This document shows positions 10,401-24,900 of a DNA stretch of 64,000 nucleotides, in pieces. A model generated the notes under the pieces. The model was not told the origin of the DNA. It was given only the letters and a program-made list of their open reading frames with translations, and did no database searches. Source of the stretch: Campylorhamphus procurvoides (taxonomy: Eukaryota > Chordata > Aves > Passeriformes > Dendrocolaptidae). Every line of letters begins with the position of its first letter. The first letter of the stretch is position 1. Location: assembly GCA_013396655.1 (NCBI GenBank), contig WBMV01003267.1:1302001-1366000 (forward strand). Reading direction: 5' to 3'. The translations under genes were made by a program, and so were the position numbers.

Positions 10401-12292
10401 TTAAAGAAAGTTAAGAAAGTTTCACTTCGAGATCATGAACTTTTTTTTAAAAAAACAATTTTTCAGAAGAAAACTCCCAAAACATGACCACAGATAGAGA
10501 TCAGGATGATTAGGATTATCAGGATCAAAACATCTATGCTTCCAGGGTTATTTTGCCAGAGAGTGTTTCTGTTCCTGTCCTGAGCTTTCATGGGTATTTC
10601 CCAGCGTGGTGCTGATGGAGGACAACACAGCATTCCTCACAAACACAGGGAAACTTCCCAGAACTGAGTGACATTTGCTTCCTGCAGAGCCCTGCAAAAG
10701 GAAATTCTTCAAGGGGTGGATATAAACAAGTAGAGTAAAGAACAGGACTGAAGGTGACTATTAAGATTTTACAGTGCTGGTACCACAACACTGAAGTGGC
10801 TTGTAAAATGAGGTGATTTAAAAGTGCCTGAATCCGGAGTAATGGATCAAACAAGTGTTGGATGGAAGAGCAGCATTTGTGCGGAAGCAAACCTCCTGCC
10901 TGCTAGAGAGCACTATGGATTCTGGAGGAATTAAACTGCTCCACTCTGCCAATCCAGCAGTCAGTTTGTTTAAGTAAACACACATTCAGCCCAAACAATA
11001 ATGTTTTCTTCCCCAAGTGGCTAAGCATCTTCACAAAGTGGATTAATTACGGAGTCAGCAGTTTTTTCTGATTGTTGATAAAACTCCCAAGTTGAGAGGA
11101 CGGTCAGCACTTAAAGCACTGCAGTGTGTTTGTTTGTGTGTGTGAAATCAGGGAGTATAGAAACAACATCTCGGAAATCAGGAGGATTGTTTTGATTTTT
11201 GTGGTGCTCAGAAGCATTTGCATGCCCTCCCCAGGAGCAGCTCTGACGTGCTGCTTTTCTGACTGGAGTCAGCTCATTACATCCATAACAGAGAATGTCA
11301 CTGATTTCCTTTCTTCAAAATTAAGGATTGACAAATGTGAAAGAAGTGAGCTGAAAGATAACAAAATCCAAGGCAAAGTCTATGAAAAATCACTGTTCTG
11401 TATTCACTTTTTTCTTTTTTGAACCTGTGTTTACTCATAAAACACTGTGGCCAGCTGTTGTTGTTAGACATAAAGTGGTTATCATTGTTGCAATCAAAAT
11501 GATAATGGGCTCCCTGACGTCAGCACATGGCTCAAAACACTGTCTTCTGAAGCATACCAAAAGAATTGAATAAATACTTCTCTCTTAAAAAATGCCATTT
11601 TATATGAATAGTTAAAAAAAGGTTTTGTAAACTGGTTTATATCTTATCTGTGCAAAACGCTGAGTCAATTTTGAAAGTATAGAAGTTCAGACATTGTAAT
11701 TCATCGAAAATATTAGCAGAGTTACTTTAGTTTAACTTTCAGAAGTGGAAATATATTTAATATCAGCATGAAAGTGTTTAAAAATAAAGACATCAAATAT
11801 ATACAATTACTGGAAAAGTAAAGAACAGTTATTGACTGAACTTGGTTGCCTGGTATTACTTCAGTCTCTCTTATCTGCTCTATTGAGTGTTGACTGTTCA
11901 TGCCATTCAGTTCAAGACAAAAAGAGGAATTCAACTCCTTTACAAGAATCTCAGTCAAATATGCTTTACTCTGTCAGAGCAGCTACGTGGGAAATTACCA
12001 AAACAACATTGCAGGGCTTTGGGTTTCTTTTTATCCAGGAAGGTGTTCCATGATCAACATTCTGCATTTCTCTGCAATTAAATTTATTTCACTCTATGTG
12101 AAAAACTGTGAATTTTGAGTGTGGGAACTCAGGTTTAACAGGCACAAAACAGGGAAGTGGTATCAGGGAAAAGAATTGATCAGGATAATAAGAAAATAAC
12201 TACACTACTTGTAAGCTGATCTCACTGCAAATAAAGGCTGATTCTAACCAGGGGAAGAAGCATTTTCTACAGACACTGGAAGGTTCATGGAA
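4411..12292. other. Non-coding interval, no gene recognised
   Basis: This is AT-rich intergenic sequence with a poly-A run near 5136 and no ORF resembling a known domain. The longest open frames (about 130 codons at 4.6-4.96 kb and about 110 at 6.3-6.6 kb) have low-complexity, cysteine/serine/leucine-rich translations without plausible splice structure. Confidence 0.6.
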
Positions 12293-12491
12293 CTACCAAC
12301 AGCCAGCTAACACTTTTTTCTTTGCCTTATTTCTAATCCAGCTTTCAATCCATAGTCTGCTGGCAGGGACGGAAAATTTTTCCAAATAGACATAAACATC
12401 ATCTGGTTTCTTTCTCACCCCATATTTTGCAAGCCAGTCTTGAAGGATTCCTTCACTTAAAACCTTCAGCTTTGCTGTGACAACTCTCATC
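12293..12491 (-). other. Candidate terminal coding exon of an unidentified gene
   Basis: An acceptor (CTTTGGCTTTCAG, AG at 12492-12493) precedes one base plus 65 codons and a TAG at 12293. The translation is lysine- and tryptophan-rich with little Cys and no His: TAKLKVLSEGILQDWLAKYG, then KKPDDVYVYLEKFSVPASRL and WIESWIRNKAKKK. AATAAA on the minus strand lies about 200 bases downstream (12083-12088). I do not recognise the protein, and no partner exon was found. It may be a chance open frame. Confidence 0.25.
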
Positions 12492-14440
12492 CTGAAAGCC
12501 AAAGACTAGTCCCAGTCACAACCAACAGAGCACAAAATTGGGAAGAAATTCCACAAGAAGACATCACTGAAAGCTGTTTGAGTGGCAACTGGTACCAGCA
12601 CTGCAAACACTTTCCTGTCTTCTCTGCAAGCCAAGGCATATTTGGTTATGAACACAGGCTTTGGATACCTGGAGAGTCAATGCATAGAATGCAATAGCCA
12701 CAAAGAGTTTCCAAAACTCAATCCTACCACTTTCCAATCATCTCTGCTTGAAAATTATCCAATCTGAAGAACTACACAGGCCCCAGAGAATGGCACAGGA
12801 CTCCAGGATCTGGGCTGCTCTGGTGGAGACTGTAGAATCCATTCTAGGAAGTAAAAAATCCAACCAAACAAACCAAAACCCTTCTTAATGACTGCACAAA
12901 TTTGAAGTTAAGAACAAGATTATCTTGAATTTACAGTAACTTAATTCCCACTAGCAGCAGAACAAAATTAATCCACCCGATGCCTAAAGGATTGGTGTGT
13001 ATTTTGCAGATCTTTAGAGTTTTAGAATTATAGGTTTTCTTGGTCACATATTAAGTGGTGTTAGAAGCTACTAAAGTAGTTTTCTCACATATTCTTTAAC
13101 TTTCTGAAGGTGTTTTGCAGAAACACCTGCAAGGTAACTTGAAGACAAAACAAAAGAAGAGCCCAGAACCCTTGGAGCTGCTCCAGGGGGAGCAAAGGTT
13201 AGGATGCTGGGGGTGGGACACCAAGGGAAATGGGAATCATGGTTGGTTAGAGATATATGTTAATTACTGGAAGATTATAGAAACTGTAACATTACTGGTG
13301 GCAGGGGGGACACAGTCCTTGCAGTGATGTGCCCCTCTGTGGAAGCTTCCAATAAAGGGATTTATTTATCTATCTTTCTCCATTCATGTTTTCCTGAGTG
13401 CCTGTTTTCCAGGATTTCAGGCACCACTCCTTTGCAGTCAAGCCTTCTTATGGCAATACATCAAAATGAGGTAGTAATATTTAAATGCCCCTTATGCTAC
13501 TGTAGCAGCAGAGAGTCCCTGGGGCATGAGAATCAGATGTCATACACACACAAGCAAATTAACACAAAATCCCCTCAAGTGCTCACATCTATTTTTATCA
13601 TCTAAGTATACAAAGAGATAACAGCAGCAGGGCTGAATAAAAACAAAACCATGCTCAGCCTATAGCTGTCCCTCCTGCTCATGTTGTTTTCATCAGGAAG
13701 GCAACTGAGGTGCCTGAATATTTTAAGAACTGCAGTATAACTTTGATCTACATGTCAGAATGGAGAGCAGAATTGGAGAAAACTTGAATTTTGGCAAAGC
13801 TCTTGGAAACAGGAGGTGTACAACAATGAAAAATGCAATTATTTATAGACTTAAGGGCCCTAGGTCTACCTTTAGACTAAGTATGTTATGGACCTTCAAG
13901 CTGTGCTTTTTGAGATCCAGATGTGGTAATTGAAGCAGGGTTTCCATAGAAGCCCTTTGATGGAAGATAATGAATATATTTTCTAAAAGTATTAATCATA
14001 AAAATAATTTGCCTTTTCACTTGAGTAAAGGATCAAATGGAACATTTCCACCTGAGTTGTATCCAGCTTTCAGAACTCCTCCCAAATCCAGTGAGCATCC
14101 TGGCAAGGCCACACTATTCAAAAGAGCAACCTACTGTCAACACTGGGCAAAAGAACCAAGCGTTGGCAAGTTCAGAGAAGTATCTACTGGCCAGGCCTTA
14201 TTCCAAAGGGAAAACACAGGGACAGATAACCCAGCTGTTGACACCACCCAAACTGTGATGAGCCTGCAGGGATCAGAGCTGATCCTCTGGCAGGAAGGGT
14301 AATTATGAAACACCACATATTTTAGAACTGAGTTTACTCCCAAGTGATGTAAGCAGAGCAGAGTAGACAACTCTGCAATTATTTTTCTTCCATTTCTCTT
14401 ACATAATCAGAATTACATTCTCCTTTGATTTATGTTGTAG

Positions 14441-14545
14441 GTGGTGGTTTTCTGTTTTTGTCATTTTGGTTTCGCAGGTCTTGGGAGGTTTTGCTGTTTT
14501 CTCTTGTGCTGGTGGTTTGGGGGGTTTGCTTTGCTTTGCTTTGGT
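14441..14545 (+). repeat. G/T-rich, strand-asymmetric low-complexity tract with (GCTTT)n
   Basis: About 100 bases are almost free of A on the plus strand, with runs such as TTTGGGGGGTTTG and several TTTGC/GCTTT units in tandem (about 14523-14545). Confidence 0.6.
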
Positions 14546-15907
14546 TTTTTTTACACACCAGTGCAGAAGGCTGAGAAGGAACATGAAGAACATGCTTTTA
14601 TGAAATCATACTTTCTAATCAGAGTAATGAAAGGAAAGCCATAGCAAATAAGCAGTTTAGTGATTTCTTATTAAGGTCACAGGAAGTTTCTTAATGTAGC
14701 AAGATACTGCCCGCCAGGAAACCCTACAGTGACCTCATAAATTCAATGTCATTACAGAGCTGCCATCCAAGCATCCTAATACTGAGTCTAGCTGGCATTA
14801 AGGAGGGTGAGGGTGACTAAACAGGGAGAGGAAGCAAGCATTTCCCCCTGAGAAGCAAGTGGAAAAGCACTGGCAATCTGCATTTTGTCCATCTTTTGAG
14901 TGGTATTTTTTTCTCTTTTTTACTCTTAAAAGTAAAGCCACAGGTCTTCTTTCATTCAGCAACCCTGGTTTGTCTTACAGGGACATGTAAAAGCTCTGTC
15001 TGAGGCCAGGGCCCCCATCTGGTGTGTCAACCAAAGCAAGGGCAATGAGGACTTGCTTAAATTGTAGATGTCAAGGCAGTGTTGAGGTATGAGAGCCAGT
15101 GCAGATGTCATAAATAAACTGGCCATTGTAATGTGCAGCTTGTGAGAAGCTGAACAAAAGGTCCACATGAGCTCATCCCGACAGCAACACAGAATTTATC
15201 CTACAGCAGCCCATGCTGACAGTCTTAAGTACATTTGAGCAAAAGCCTCACGGATATCCCAACTAAAATAGAAAAGGATGAAAGCAGAAACAAGAGTGAG
15301 GTTATCCACTTATTTCCTGGACATACATGGATCTAGGAACTAAGATGACAAAACACTGTCACCCAGCACTATCCCTCTTGGCTGCAGTTGAAGTGGAATT
15401 AGTGCTTCCTCCAGGAGCGAGGATGTCTCACGCAGGATTGAAGGACGTGCTCCTCAGCATACTTTTCCTCCTCAGAAAATGCTGGCTGGTTGGGTTCCAA
15501 GATGACGAGAAACAGAGATACTAATCTTGAAATGGGACAGGTTTGTTACCACATACCAGCACAATTCTTCCATTAACAGGTAGCAAAGTCTCCAGGAGGA
15601 GTCTCAGCAAGGAGCAAAGCTGTGGGGACGTGAACCAAGGCCCACTGAAGGAAAACCTGAAGAAAACCTTCCTACATTATTACACCATTACATAGTGGAA
15701 CACCTGGCACAAAGACAACACAGGCCTGTACGAGGCTACAACACCTGAGCCCTACAGTGAGACTTTTCTTGCTTCCATTGTGTCCCATCCAAGTATTTCA
15801 GATATTACATCACGGTAGAATTGTAGGATGAAATAAAGTGGCTGATAAAAAAGGCTGATTAAGCAGTTGGTCCACTTTAGATATGATGGGATTTCACATA
15901 AACGGAG

Positions 15908-15965
15908 GAATCACAGGATGATTTAGTTTGGAAGGGACATCAGACCAATCCACTATTCAAAGTAA
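15908..15965 (-). mobile_element. Short degenerate CR1-like fragment
   Basis: AATCACAGGATGATTTAGTT followed by TGGAAGGGACATC resembles the reverse complement of a CR1 3' end. Similarity fades after about 60 bases. Confidence 0.5.
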
Positions 15966-18900
15966 GCTGCTTTTAACCTAATTTGCAAGAGATATCCTAG
16001 GTACATTATTGAAGAGCCACAGGAAGGCCAGCAGAAGCTGTTCTGTACCTCATCTGACCTGGGAGAAACACTTAAAAAGGATAAACTACATCCATAACCA
16101 TCCACTCTGACACAATCCATGTGCTGCTACTGTCACTAGAAACACTTACAGAGAGAATTATTTTGTTCACACAGATGTTCATTCAAAAAAGTATAATTAG
16201 TATTTCTATACAGCACTCTATCCACAAATACATTCTCAGACTTTTTGCTAAAACTATTATTTTTTCACTCAGAAGTAGAAATAAATCCAATCAAGCTATC
16301 TGATAATTCACAATACAAAATTTCAAGTCTTGGAAAGAAAGCCTGTGTCAGAAGTACAAATTTAGAAGCCTTTGCAAAAAATCTATTCACCCTGCAGCCA
16401 GCACACAGAAGTAGCATTTATTTACTCTTCTGATGTACAAATAAAGCCTGAGAACATTTCCCATATCCATTTTTATATCTCTGTATTTATTACTCACAGG
16501 GATTCATGTTGGCTGAAGTGATGTTGAATCAAAACTTGGGTTGGTGTTCCTTTGATAAACATCTCACAGATTTCCCCCGTCAATATTATCAGCCTTGACA
16601 GTACTGCATGTTTAATTACAAAATAATTACAAAGTAACAGGGGAAAACCCACACCTGCTGCAGTACATTTCAGTATAAAGAACACTCACACTTCTAGAAA
16701 CCTCTGGTAAATGAAAAGTAACAAGTGTTTTGGACTAAAAAACTGGAAATTGTAATGATTTTTTGTTGATATTGAAGCAATTGTTTATAGAACAGCATGA
16801 ACACATCATTGAACCCCATCATTACTCAGTAGACCACATGCTTGCATTTTTCACTGAAAATAAAGACACTTTGAATACAATAAATTATTTGGTATAACTA
16901 AAGGGGAAAACAGCCCAACAGTCTCACCTTCTTTTCAAAGGATATACCAACATTCCTGCCTGCAAGGTCTGTTGTTTCAGTGCTTCCCACCACTGTTTAC
17001 TGAGGGACTTCTGGGCATTGGATGGACTCGCCTTTGCAGTATTTCTGCTCTAACTCCACATGCACACAGTGCTGATTTTAATGTAACAGGTTGACTTCTC
17101 CAGTGGTTTTCCTGTACAGGCACAATAGACATATCGACCTGGTGAGTTCTGCTGCTGTCACTCACACAGTGGAGGTGTTACTGAGAAACACAATGCCAAT
17201 AATTAATGTTTGCAGTGGAAAAAAGCAGGTCAAATTGACTTGTAAAGGTCTGCTATAGCACTACGACTAATTGGCATCTTACGAGGTAACTGGATGATCA
17301 TGCAGCATAACTGAATGATAATGCAAAAATAGATAATTCATGGGAGAAAAAAACACGAGGCTGAGTAATTGCACTGTGTCTGCACCGAAGTTTGGCATGT
17401 TCACTCATCTTTTTTAAAAATTCCTGAAGTGTGCACACTGTTACTGCCCCATCCTGGAAGTGTGCCCCAGAAACCACCAGCCTTCCTGCCCCTGCCCCTG
17501 AGCACCTCCTGCCCTAAGTGGCTTTTTTTTACAATGTGGCAGCAATACAATGAAAAATCCCAAACAAATAAGAGCAGGTGTTCACACAGCCTGCGTCTGC
17601 CACAAAAAAAGTATCACCAAGGTTTCTTCAGCACAACATCATAAATGATCAAGATTGATCTGTCACAAAGTAGCTGTAATAGCAGCTGAAGGCTTCAAAA
17701 CCAGGCCTGTCTGCACAGAAGTTACCCAGTTGGATCTTTACCACATCTGGATGGCACAGAAAATCTTTAACCAAAGAGTAGGACTCCCTGGACTTGCTTT
17801 ACAGCAGCAGGTTTGTTGAGCTATAACTCAGACTTCTCCTGTGCAAAGAACTCCAGGCTGTCAAAAACCCTGCAGTGTTAAGAATAAAAATGTCTGTTGA
17901 GAAATGAAACTTACTATATGAAATAAAACTACCTGTTTTTTTTCCCTTTGTTCCAATTTTCCCTCTGCTTTCCCACCCTCCCCCTGCATTTATCCTCCAG
18001 CTTGAGCCTAAAAACATCATGAGCTGAGCAGAGGGCATAAGCTGTCTTCATCTACATGCAGGAGGCAACTGCTCCTGCAGTTCATGTGTGTTTCACAGTC
18101 ATGAGTTGCAGAGTAGACAAAAAAATTCAATAAAACAACCTTAAATCTTCTCAACGTCATTCTGGGGCAACTCTTTGTCATGATGATAAAAGGGCATTAA
18201 TTACACATTCAAAGTAACTGCATTATATCATTCCCAATAAAAGGACACCAAGATTGGAAATTCTTGGAAATAGCATGCCAGTTGCAATGAGGCACATGCA
18301 TCATTCCAACCTTAATCATTCTATATTGTAAGAGTTTCAGATCAGGGTGCTTCAGTGTGTTGCTTGCAAGCACCCTATAAATCCAGACAAAAGCTTGGGA
18401 TACTGTCCTTCCAATTTATCCTCATCAGTTACAATACAAGGCAGGGACTGAAGAGAAAAACAACTGTGGAAATAAAATAAAATTTAAAAAAACATAATAA
18501 AAAATTGCCTGTAGCACCAAAAATACTTAGTTTTAAAATCAAAATTCTGCTAATGATTAGAAAGTCCCCCAAAATTATGGAGTGCCACTGAATTTTCCTA
18601 GCACGAGAAAGGCATTCCTAGGAAGAAGACTTTCCTCAGGGCTGAGAATTCTTTCTTTACTCTCATTCTATCTAAGTAAAAAGAAAACTGTTTTTAAGAC
18701 CAAAGGTGCAGCGTGGCAATGTGTGCTGTTTGGAAAATCCTTATGTCTGAACTTTAGATGGGCAAGAGCCAAAATGTCTTGTCTGTCAGACAAAGTCACG
18801 GGCAATGAAGAGTGTTTTGTGCTTTGCAGAAGGGCCTCACCAGTGCACAGGATCTGACTGGCAACAGTCTGTGGGGCACAGTGACATCCCAGCAACCCGC

Positions 18901-21900
18901 AACATTTCAGCAGGTGCAGTTCTAGGATATGGTCAGGGAAAGCTGCTCATATGAAGCCTGAACAGCCATGGAAGAATCCTAACCACAAGTATGAGAGCTC
19001 AAGATTTCACGTATTTAAGGGTATATTTGAAAACTTGATTTTTCTTTCCCTTCCCCTAAATAAAGAGAACCCTCAGCAATTCCTCCCAGTCTCCCTCATT
19101 AAACAGCTCTCCATCCCAATGCCTGCATGCATTGTACACACAAATCCCTATTAGTCAGGCACAGACATAACTTCAAGTCTTTCTGCCACTGAATATAAAT
19201 ATGTGAAAATTTAACCTGCTCTTCTGACCTCAGAGATAAACAGGTTATCTTTTCCGAATGCACAGGTTATAGTTATTCACATCTGTGCCCTCCATGACAA
19301 TCACAAACAATAACAGCAATCAGATCATTACAGGGGAGCTGGGGAGATAGGAAGTGCTGAAATTCAGCCTCCCTGGGAAAAACAAAGGCACATTGCCATA
19401 TGCATAAGAAATATTACATTTTGTTTGTCTGATAGATGAGGATATTTCTAAAGAGTCTCTCCTCAGCTTCACAGTGTCTCTCCCTGGACCCAGTTCTCAG
19501 CCCACACAGTGGTCTCAAGCCTCAGGCCCAGCACTGGTGTGAACACACTGGAAATCCCACCTTATTTGCCATGAGGTTTTTAGCAAGGAAGAATGGCATA
19601 AACCTGTCCTTGGCAATGCTGCGATGACTGCCAAGAGCTGAGCACATGCAGAGTGCACGTGGCCATCCAAGACCACTCACTATCTGGAAAGCAGCTTCTG
19701 GGCATGTTAGAGGGCACTTGCCTGACAAAAGTGTGCCAAAGTGTGACCTGTTTGGGTCTGGCAGAGGGGAAAAGCACTGTATATCATCCCTTGGTCCATG
19801 CGTACTCTAGATTAGCTCAAATGCTTGGAAAGTTATCTTACAGCTGCAGGAGGAGATAAGTGAAAGCAGAGGAGCACTTAGATGATGATGACCATGAAAA
19901 AATGTGTCTCAGTCACTGCTTTATTATGAACATGAATTAGCATGATGATCCATTCATTTTGGATGGTTTCTGTAGGAAAACAAATTATTCACCACTAATA
20001 TACAACAGCTATATGGATTGAAGAGGAGTAAACATTGGATACCAACTTATCTCTTCTGCACAATTCTTTGGAGACGAGAAGAGTGGCAAATAAACTCTGA
20101 GACTACCTACTAAATAATGCATCTTCTTATAATTAAGTATATCTTAGTCAGAAGACTTTAGCTTTTAGACTTTTTAGACAATTTTCAGAATAATTATCTG
20201 AGAAGTCCAATTTGGACATTGCAGCAAGCATGGCTTTTATTTTGTTTACTTTAAACTTTTAAGTGGATAAATGAACTTCCATTGTCTGATCAGGGCAAAA
20301 TGGTTTCTGAAAGTTAGGAGTACTAAGTTATCACAGTTTTCTCTGTTATACATATTTTCTTCACTGACTCACACCTCATATTTCTACAGCCACAGGACCA
20401 TTTATTTTACTAGGAAATAACACTGGCAATTCATTTTTCACCACTTTTTGCACTTGGCAGCAAGGTTGGAAATCACATCAGGTTAAAAATGCCAGAACTG
20501 AGGTCTGGGAGCTTTGAAAGGAAGGGAAAAACAAGAGAAACCATCAACATAATCCCTCTGAGGCAGGTGGTCTGCTGCTCCAACAGCACTCACACATCCC
20601 AAACTGCAATGCTGATGTGGTTGCTGCCTCCTCCTCCTCCCCACACTACTGCTGCCCCCTCAGTTTGCAGGATTTCTCCTACTAACACCTCACAATCCCA
20701 TCAGCAGTAACTGCACTAGTGAATATACAGCCACAGAAGCCAAGTGTGGAAAAACTGTTATTAAGAAAGTTCTTCACAGATTGAACGACTATCTCTTACA
20801 GCAATATCCCATCGAGACAGTCAAATTCACAGAGCCTGCCAAAAAGCAGGGAATATTGGTGAATCACAGGTGCTCCAACATTAACTAGCTTAGACCACAA
20901 GAACTGTTCTTCAAAAATTTATTACCCCTTCAGTTTCAAAGCCAGGTAATTACTTGTTGGGCTTCTCATGCATAAGGTACAAACAATCCAGACCAGTCAC
21001 CTTCAAACAAGCAGCAGAACAAGTGAATGGTGGAAACACATGATTGCAACCAGACAAATTTATAGCAGGCAAGAGAAAAAAGAAAGTGCTACCTATTTCC
21101 ATGACATTTGTCACAAAACTGGTGCTCTGGAGCACGAGATGCTTGCAATGCTCTGCTGAGCCAAGTGGAAAAGGCTTAAGAGAGGCTCACAGAGCCCTGG
21201 CTAGGAGGCTGTGAAGAAGCATCACCTTGCAAGTGCCCATGTCCTTCCTTGGCTAGAATGCTGGGACTTCCCAGGTTCCTCCTGCAGGGCACATCAGCCA
21301 GGCACAGCCACAGCCCAGGAGACACCACAGCTGCAGCTGTGCCCTGCCCCAGGACAAGGAGCTGTTCTGCATCCTGCACAGGGGCCAGAAATGCTAACAG
21401 AGTGTGCTGTGCCGACACCCAGCTGTGAAAAGGTCCCATCTGTGCATCCTTCACAATTTTCCACATCAGAAGAAAAGCAGATTTTAAAGTACTATCAAGG
21501 CTGTTCATATAAATAACCCTTTTAACAGGCAGCCTGCCTGCAGTTTTATTTCACCTCTAGCTTGTAGCTGAAGCATTACCATAGTCGCAGATCTGCCTTC
21601 CCGCTGTTCTGGTGTATGACAGTCACTGGAAACACAAGTGCTATTGAAAAGTAATGTTCTGTAAATCACCTGCATTACCAGTAAACAGTGAAACTTCTTA
21701 AACAACTGCAGAGTAAGAATCACTTGTGCCCTTCACGTTTAAAGATCCAGCCAAGCTTCAGTGTTCTCTATTATATTGCAGATAAACCTGTTTTCCAAAG
21801 AAAACAAGAAAGCTCAGAAAACTCAGGCCTGCCCTGAGTGCTGGTGCCTAACCACCACAATACCCAGTGCTGTCACTTGATGTCCCCATGCTGAATCCAA

Positions 21901-24900
21901 CCCCTGCCAGGCAGCCTCTGGCCACCAGGCTGCAGAGGGAGAAGTGTTGAAGCGAATTCACTTTTCTGCACTGCATCTCTGCACCACACATCTCCCTCTG
22001 AGACTTCTGAGCAGATGGTGTCAAGTGTGAGGCACATAGAGAAGAGCAAAAAAGATCTATAGACCTACAACTAATAACGAGTAAGACCAGGAAGAAAGAG
22101 AGACCCCAATGTGATGGCAGTAAAGAGAAAGGAAAAGATGTGTTAGCTGCTTACAGGGAAAGTGAGCAAACACGCCAGAGAAAGCTGCAATATTGAGCAT
22201 TAAACTACTGAAATTCAAATACTGGCCAGCTATCCTCAAGAAGCTGTGCTGGAGAATGGATAAGGAGAACCTAGGCACAAAGACAGTATTTCAGAGCCAG
22301 CTAGATAAAAAGTAGTTTCCAGTACAGAGTCTGAGATGACTCTGGTGTACCAGAAACCTTTTGCCTTCCTGACAGATGCACTCTGGCTTAGAGAACTTTG
22401 GAGTCAGAAATGAGTGTTACTGGGACTGTTCTGTGGTCACAGAAGAAACTGAGGGATGCACTTGTCCTTAGCGACCTTCCATCGACAGACTCACAAATAC
22501 AAGCCTCTGACATGCTGATCCTGACAAGCATTTAGGAAATTTGGGGGCAAAATCACAATCCTCCAGTAACTCCCCAGCCATTCCTTCCCTGCTCCTTCCT
22601 ACATATCATAGAAGACAGCAGGCACAGATTTTCAGCCCCACTACGTCTGTCTGGTGGTGGAAAGCCAAGTTAAAACTTCAAATTCCCCTTGCCAAAGAAA
22701 GTGCTATTCAGAAGGGATGGGAATGCCATTGAAAACTTGTCTGAAACACAGCCAGTAACTCAAATGAAATGAAATATGCCCATTACAGACTTGATTTTTT
22801 TATCTCATTTTCAGGTAACATGAAACAGTATGCAAAGCTAAACTCTAAACAGGCTAATTTGTCCTTTCAATTTGAATAAAGGTTTAAAATCCGCATCGTA
22901 ACTTTTTGGTGCAAGAACAGAACAGTAAAATAATCTATCACCAGTGATTTATTTAAATAAAGATTGCATCCCTAATTGTTTCATACCATTTTAAAGCAAT
23001 TGGCCCTTCACTGAACTTCAACAAATGAGAGCTTTGAAAATGCAGCTATTAAGAGAGATTAATAACAGCTTCTCATCTCTTATCCCAGGAGCCCCAGATA
23101 TTCTCCCATTATTGCTATTGCTCTCCACATACTCTTCATGCAGAATTAAAGAAAAGGGCATGAGAATGTGGGAGCTGTAAGCAGTTTCCAATTGTAAAGA
23201 TATGGGAAGACAGGCAATAACATCTTGTTTCAAAGCATAGCCTATTTATTCCAGTGGAATTATTTTGGCCTTTAAAACTGTAAATCTACTTAAAACTAGA
23301 GGTCACTGAGCATCCAAGCTGCCATGCTGCAGTAGTACTGTCAGGTGCTTTCCAATGCTTGCAAAGCTCAGTGTTAACAGATTCTCTGTTTTCAGTTCTC
23401 TCTTTCATCAGGATTTATCATTAAAGGATATAATCTAACTTTATACTGCTTGTGTAGATACAGTATTTTAGGTAATCAAGGAGTTAGAATTTCCAACAAG
23501 TAAGATTTCTTCAGAGCAAGGTCAGAACAAAACTTAATTGCTCTGAATATAAATAACTGCCTTCTGAATCCGTACAACTTCCCTTTATTGAAGGAAATAA
23601 ACAGTGAGCAGTTATCAAACACATATCAGATGCTCCCACGTGAGATAAATGCTGAGACTTAAATAGAGTTAACTATCTGGTTTGGAGGTCACTTGATCTT
23701 TACCCAGAGAAGTCCTGACAAATTTTCTATGAGGAGTACAGCAGCTAATGCAATACAATACATCTCTAAAGGAGAATGTTCAAAGCAAATTAAATCTCTT
23801 TGGTAACATAACTGCTTGTTATAAATCAAGAAAAGGTTGTCACCCCTCTTGAATCAAGGTTAATCTACTCATAGCCATTAAATTCACACACATGCGTTAT
23901 CAAGGATCTATTTTACAGCTTCTCACTCCAACTATTTGAAGCGTTACCAGCTGAACTGGAAGCAGCATGACATTTCATATCACAGATGTGGAAAAGCCAG
24001 AAAGGATTTGCATTGTTATCTCTGGCTTTCAGGCTATGCCTTTAGCTGTGCAGGAACAAGATCAGTAGGAACTGGCTAGCAATACATAGCAAGGCAAAAC
24101 TGTGAAAATATGGGAAACAAGACATTCTGGCACACTGTTGGCTTTGTTTCTCAGTAGATGATGGAGACTATGTCTGCAGAGCAACAGAAGTGTTAACCTA
24201 GCTCCTCAAATAGCATGGGTAAAAGGTGACCAAGCTAAGGCTCATCATTCCCAAAGGCTGGAAATTAGTGAATGCTGCAGCCCAGCCTGTACCCTCCTTG
24301 TTAGCAAGCTGAAATTTTATTCCATTTAGTAGATTTTGCTGCACAAAGTGACAAATCTCTATCTAAAAGACACAAAGTTTTCCTGTGAGAAATCCTGAAC
24401 TATGGAATAAAATCAGAATCCTGTACCACTGCTCATATTTCTGGGAATCACCTATAAAAACTTAGCAGTAGTAAAGGCCATATGTTTTGGTAAAAGCAGA
24501 CAGACTATTGTGTAACTTTGTAAACTAAGCAAATCAACAGCAGTTTTGAAGATCTACCCCTCTTCCTCTGCTTTACTCACCACAAACAACTGGGCAGTTT
24601 GTGAGAGCACTGCAAATCTCTGCAAGCTCAAAAGTCTAAGGAAAAGCAATGGTAAACACAAGATAAATGCAAACTTAAAAACTGTTTCCTTCACAATCAA
24701 AGAGGATTGCTTTAAGGCACCCAAGCTAAGTGCATTTAGTGACCCGGTAGCATTTGCTGCCAAAAAACAGCTGGATTCGAAATGTTAAAGCCTCAACTTT
24801 GATTAACTGTGCAGTAATCTATGAGGGCAGCTGCTCTAAGACACTGAACAGATTTATCTTTAAAAGGGAAAAGCAGAATGTTTCCTCTGATGAAGTTTTC

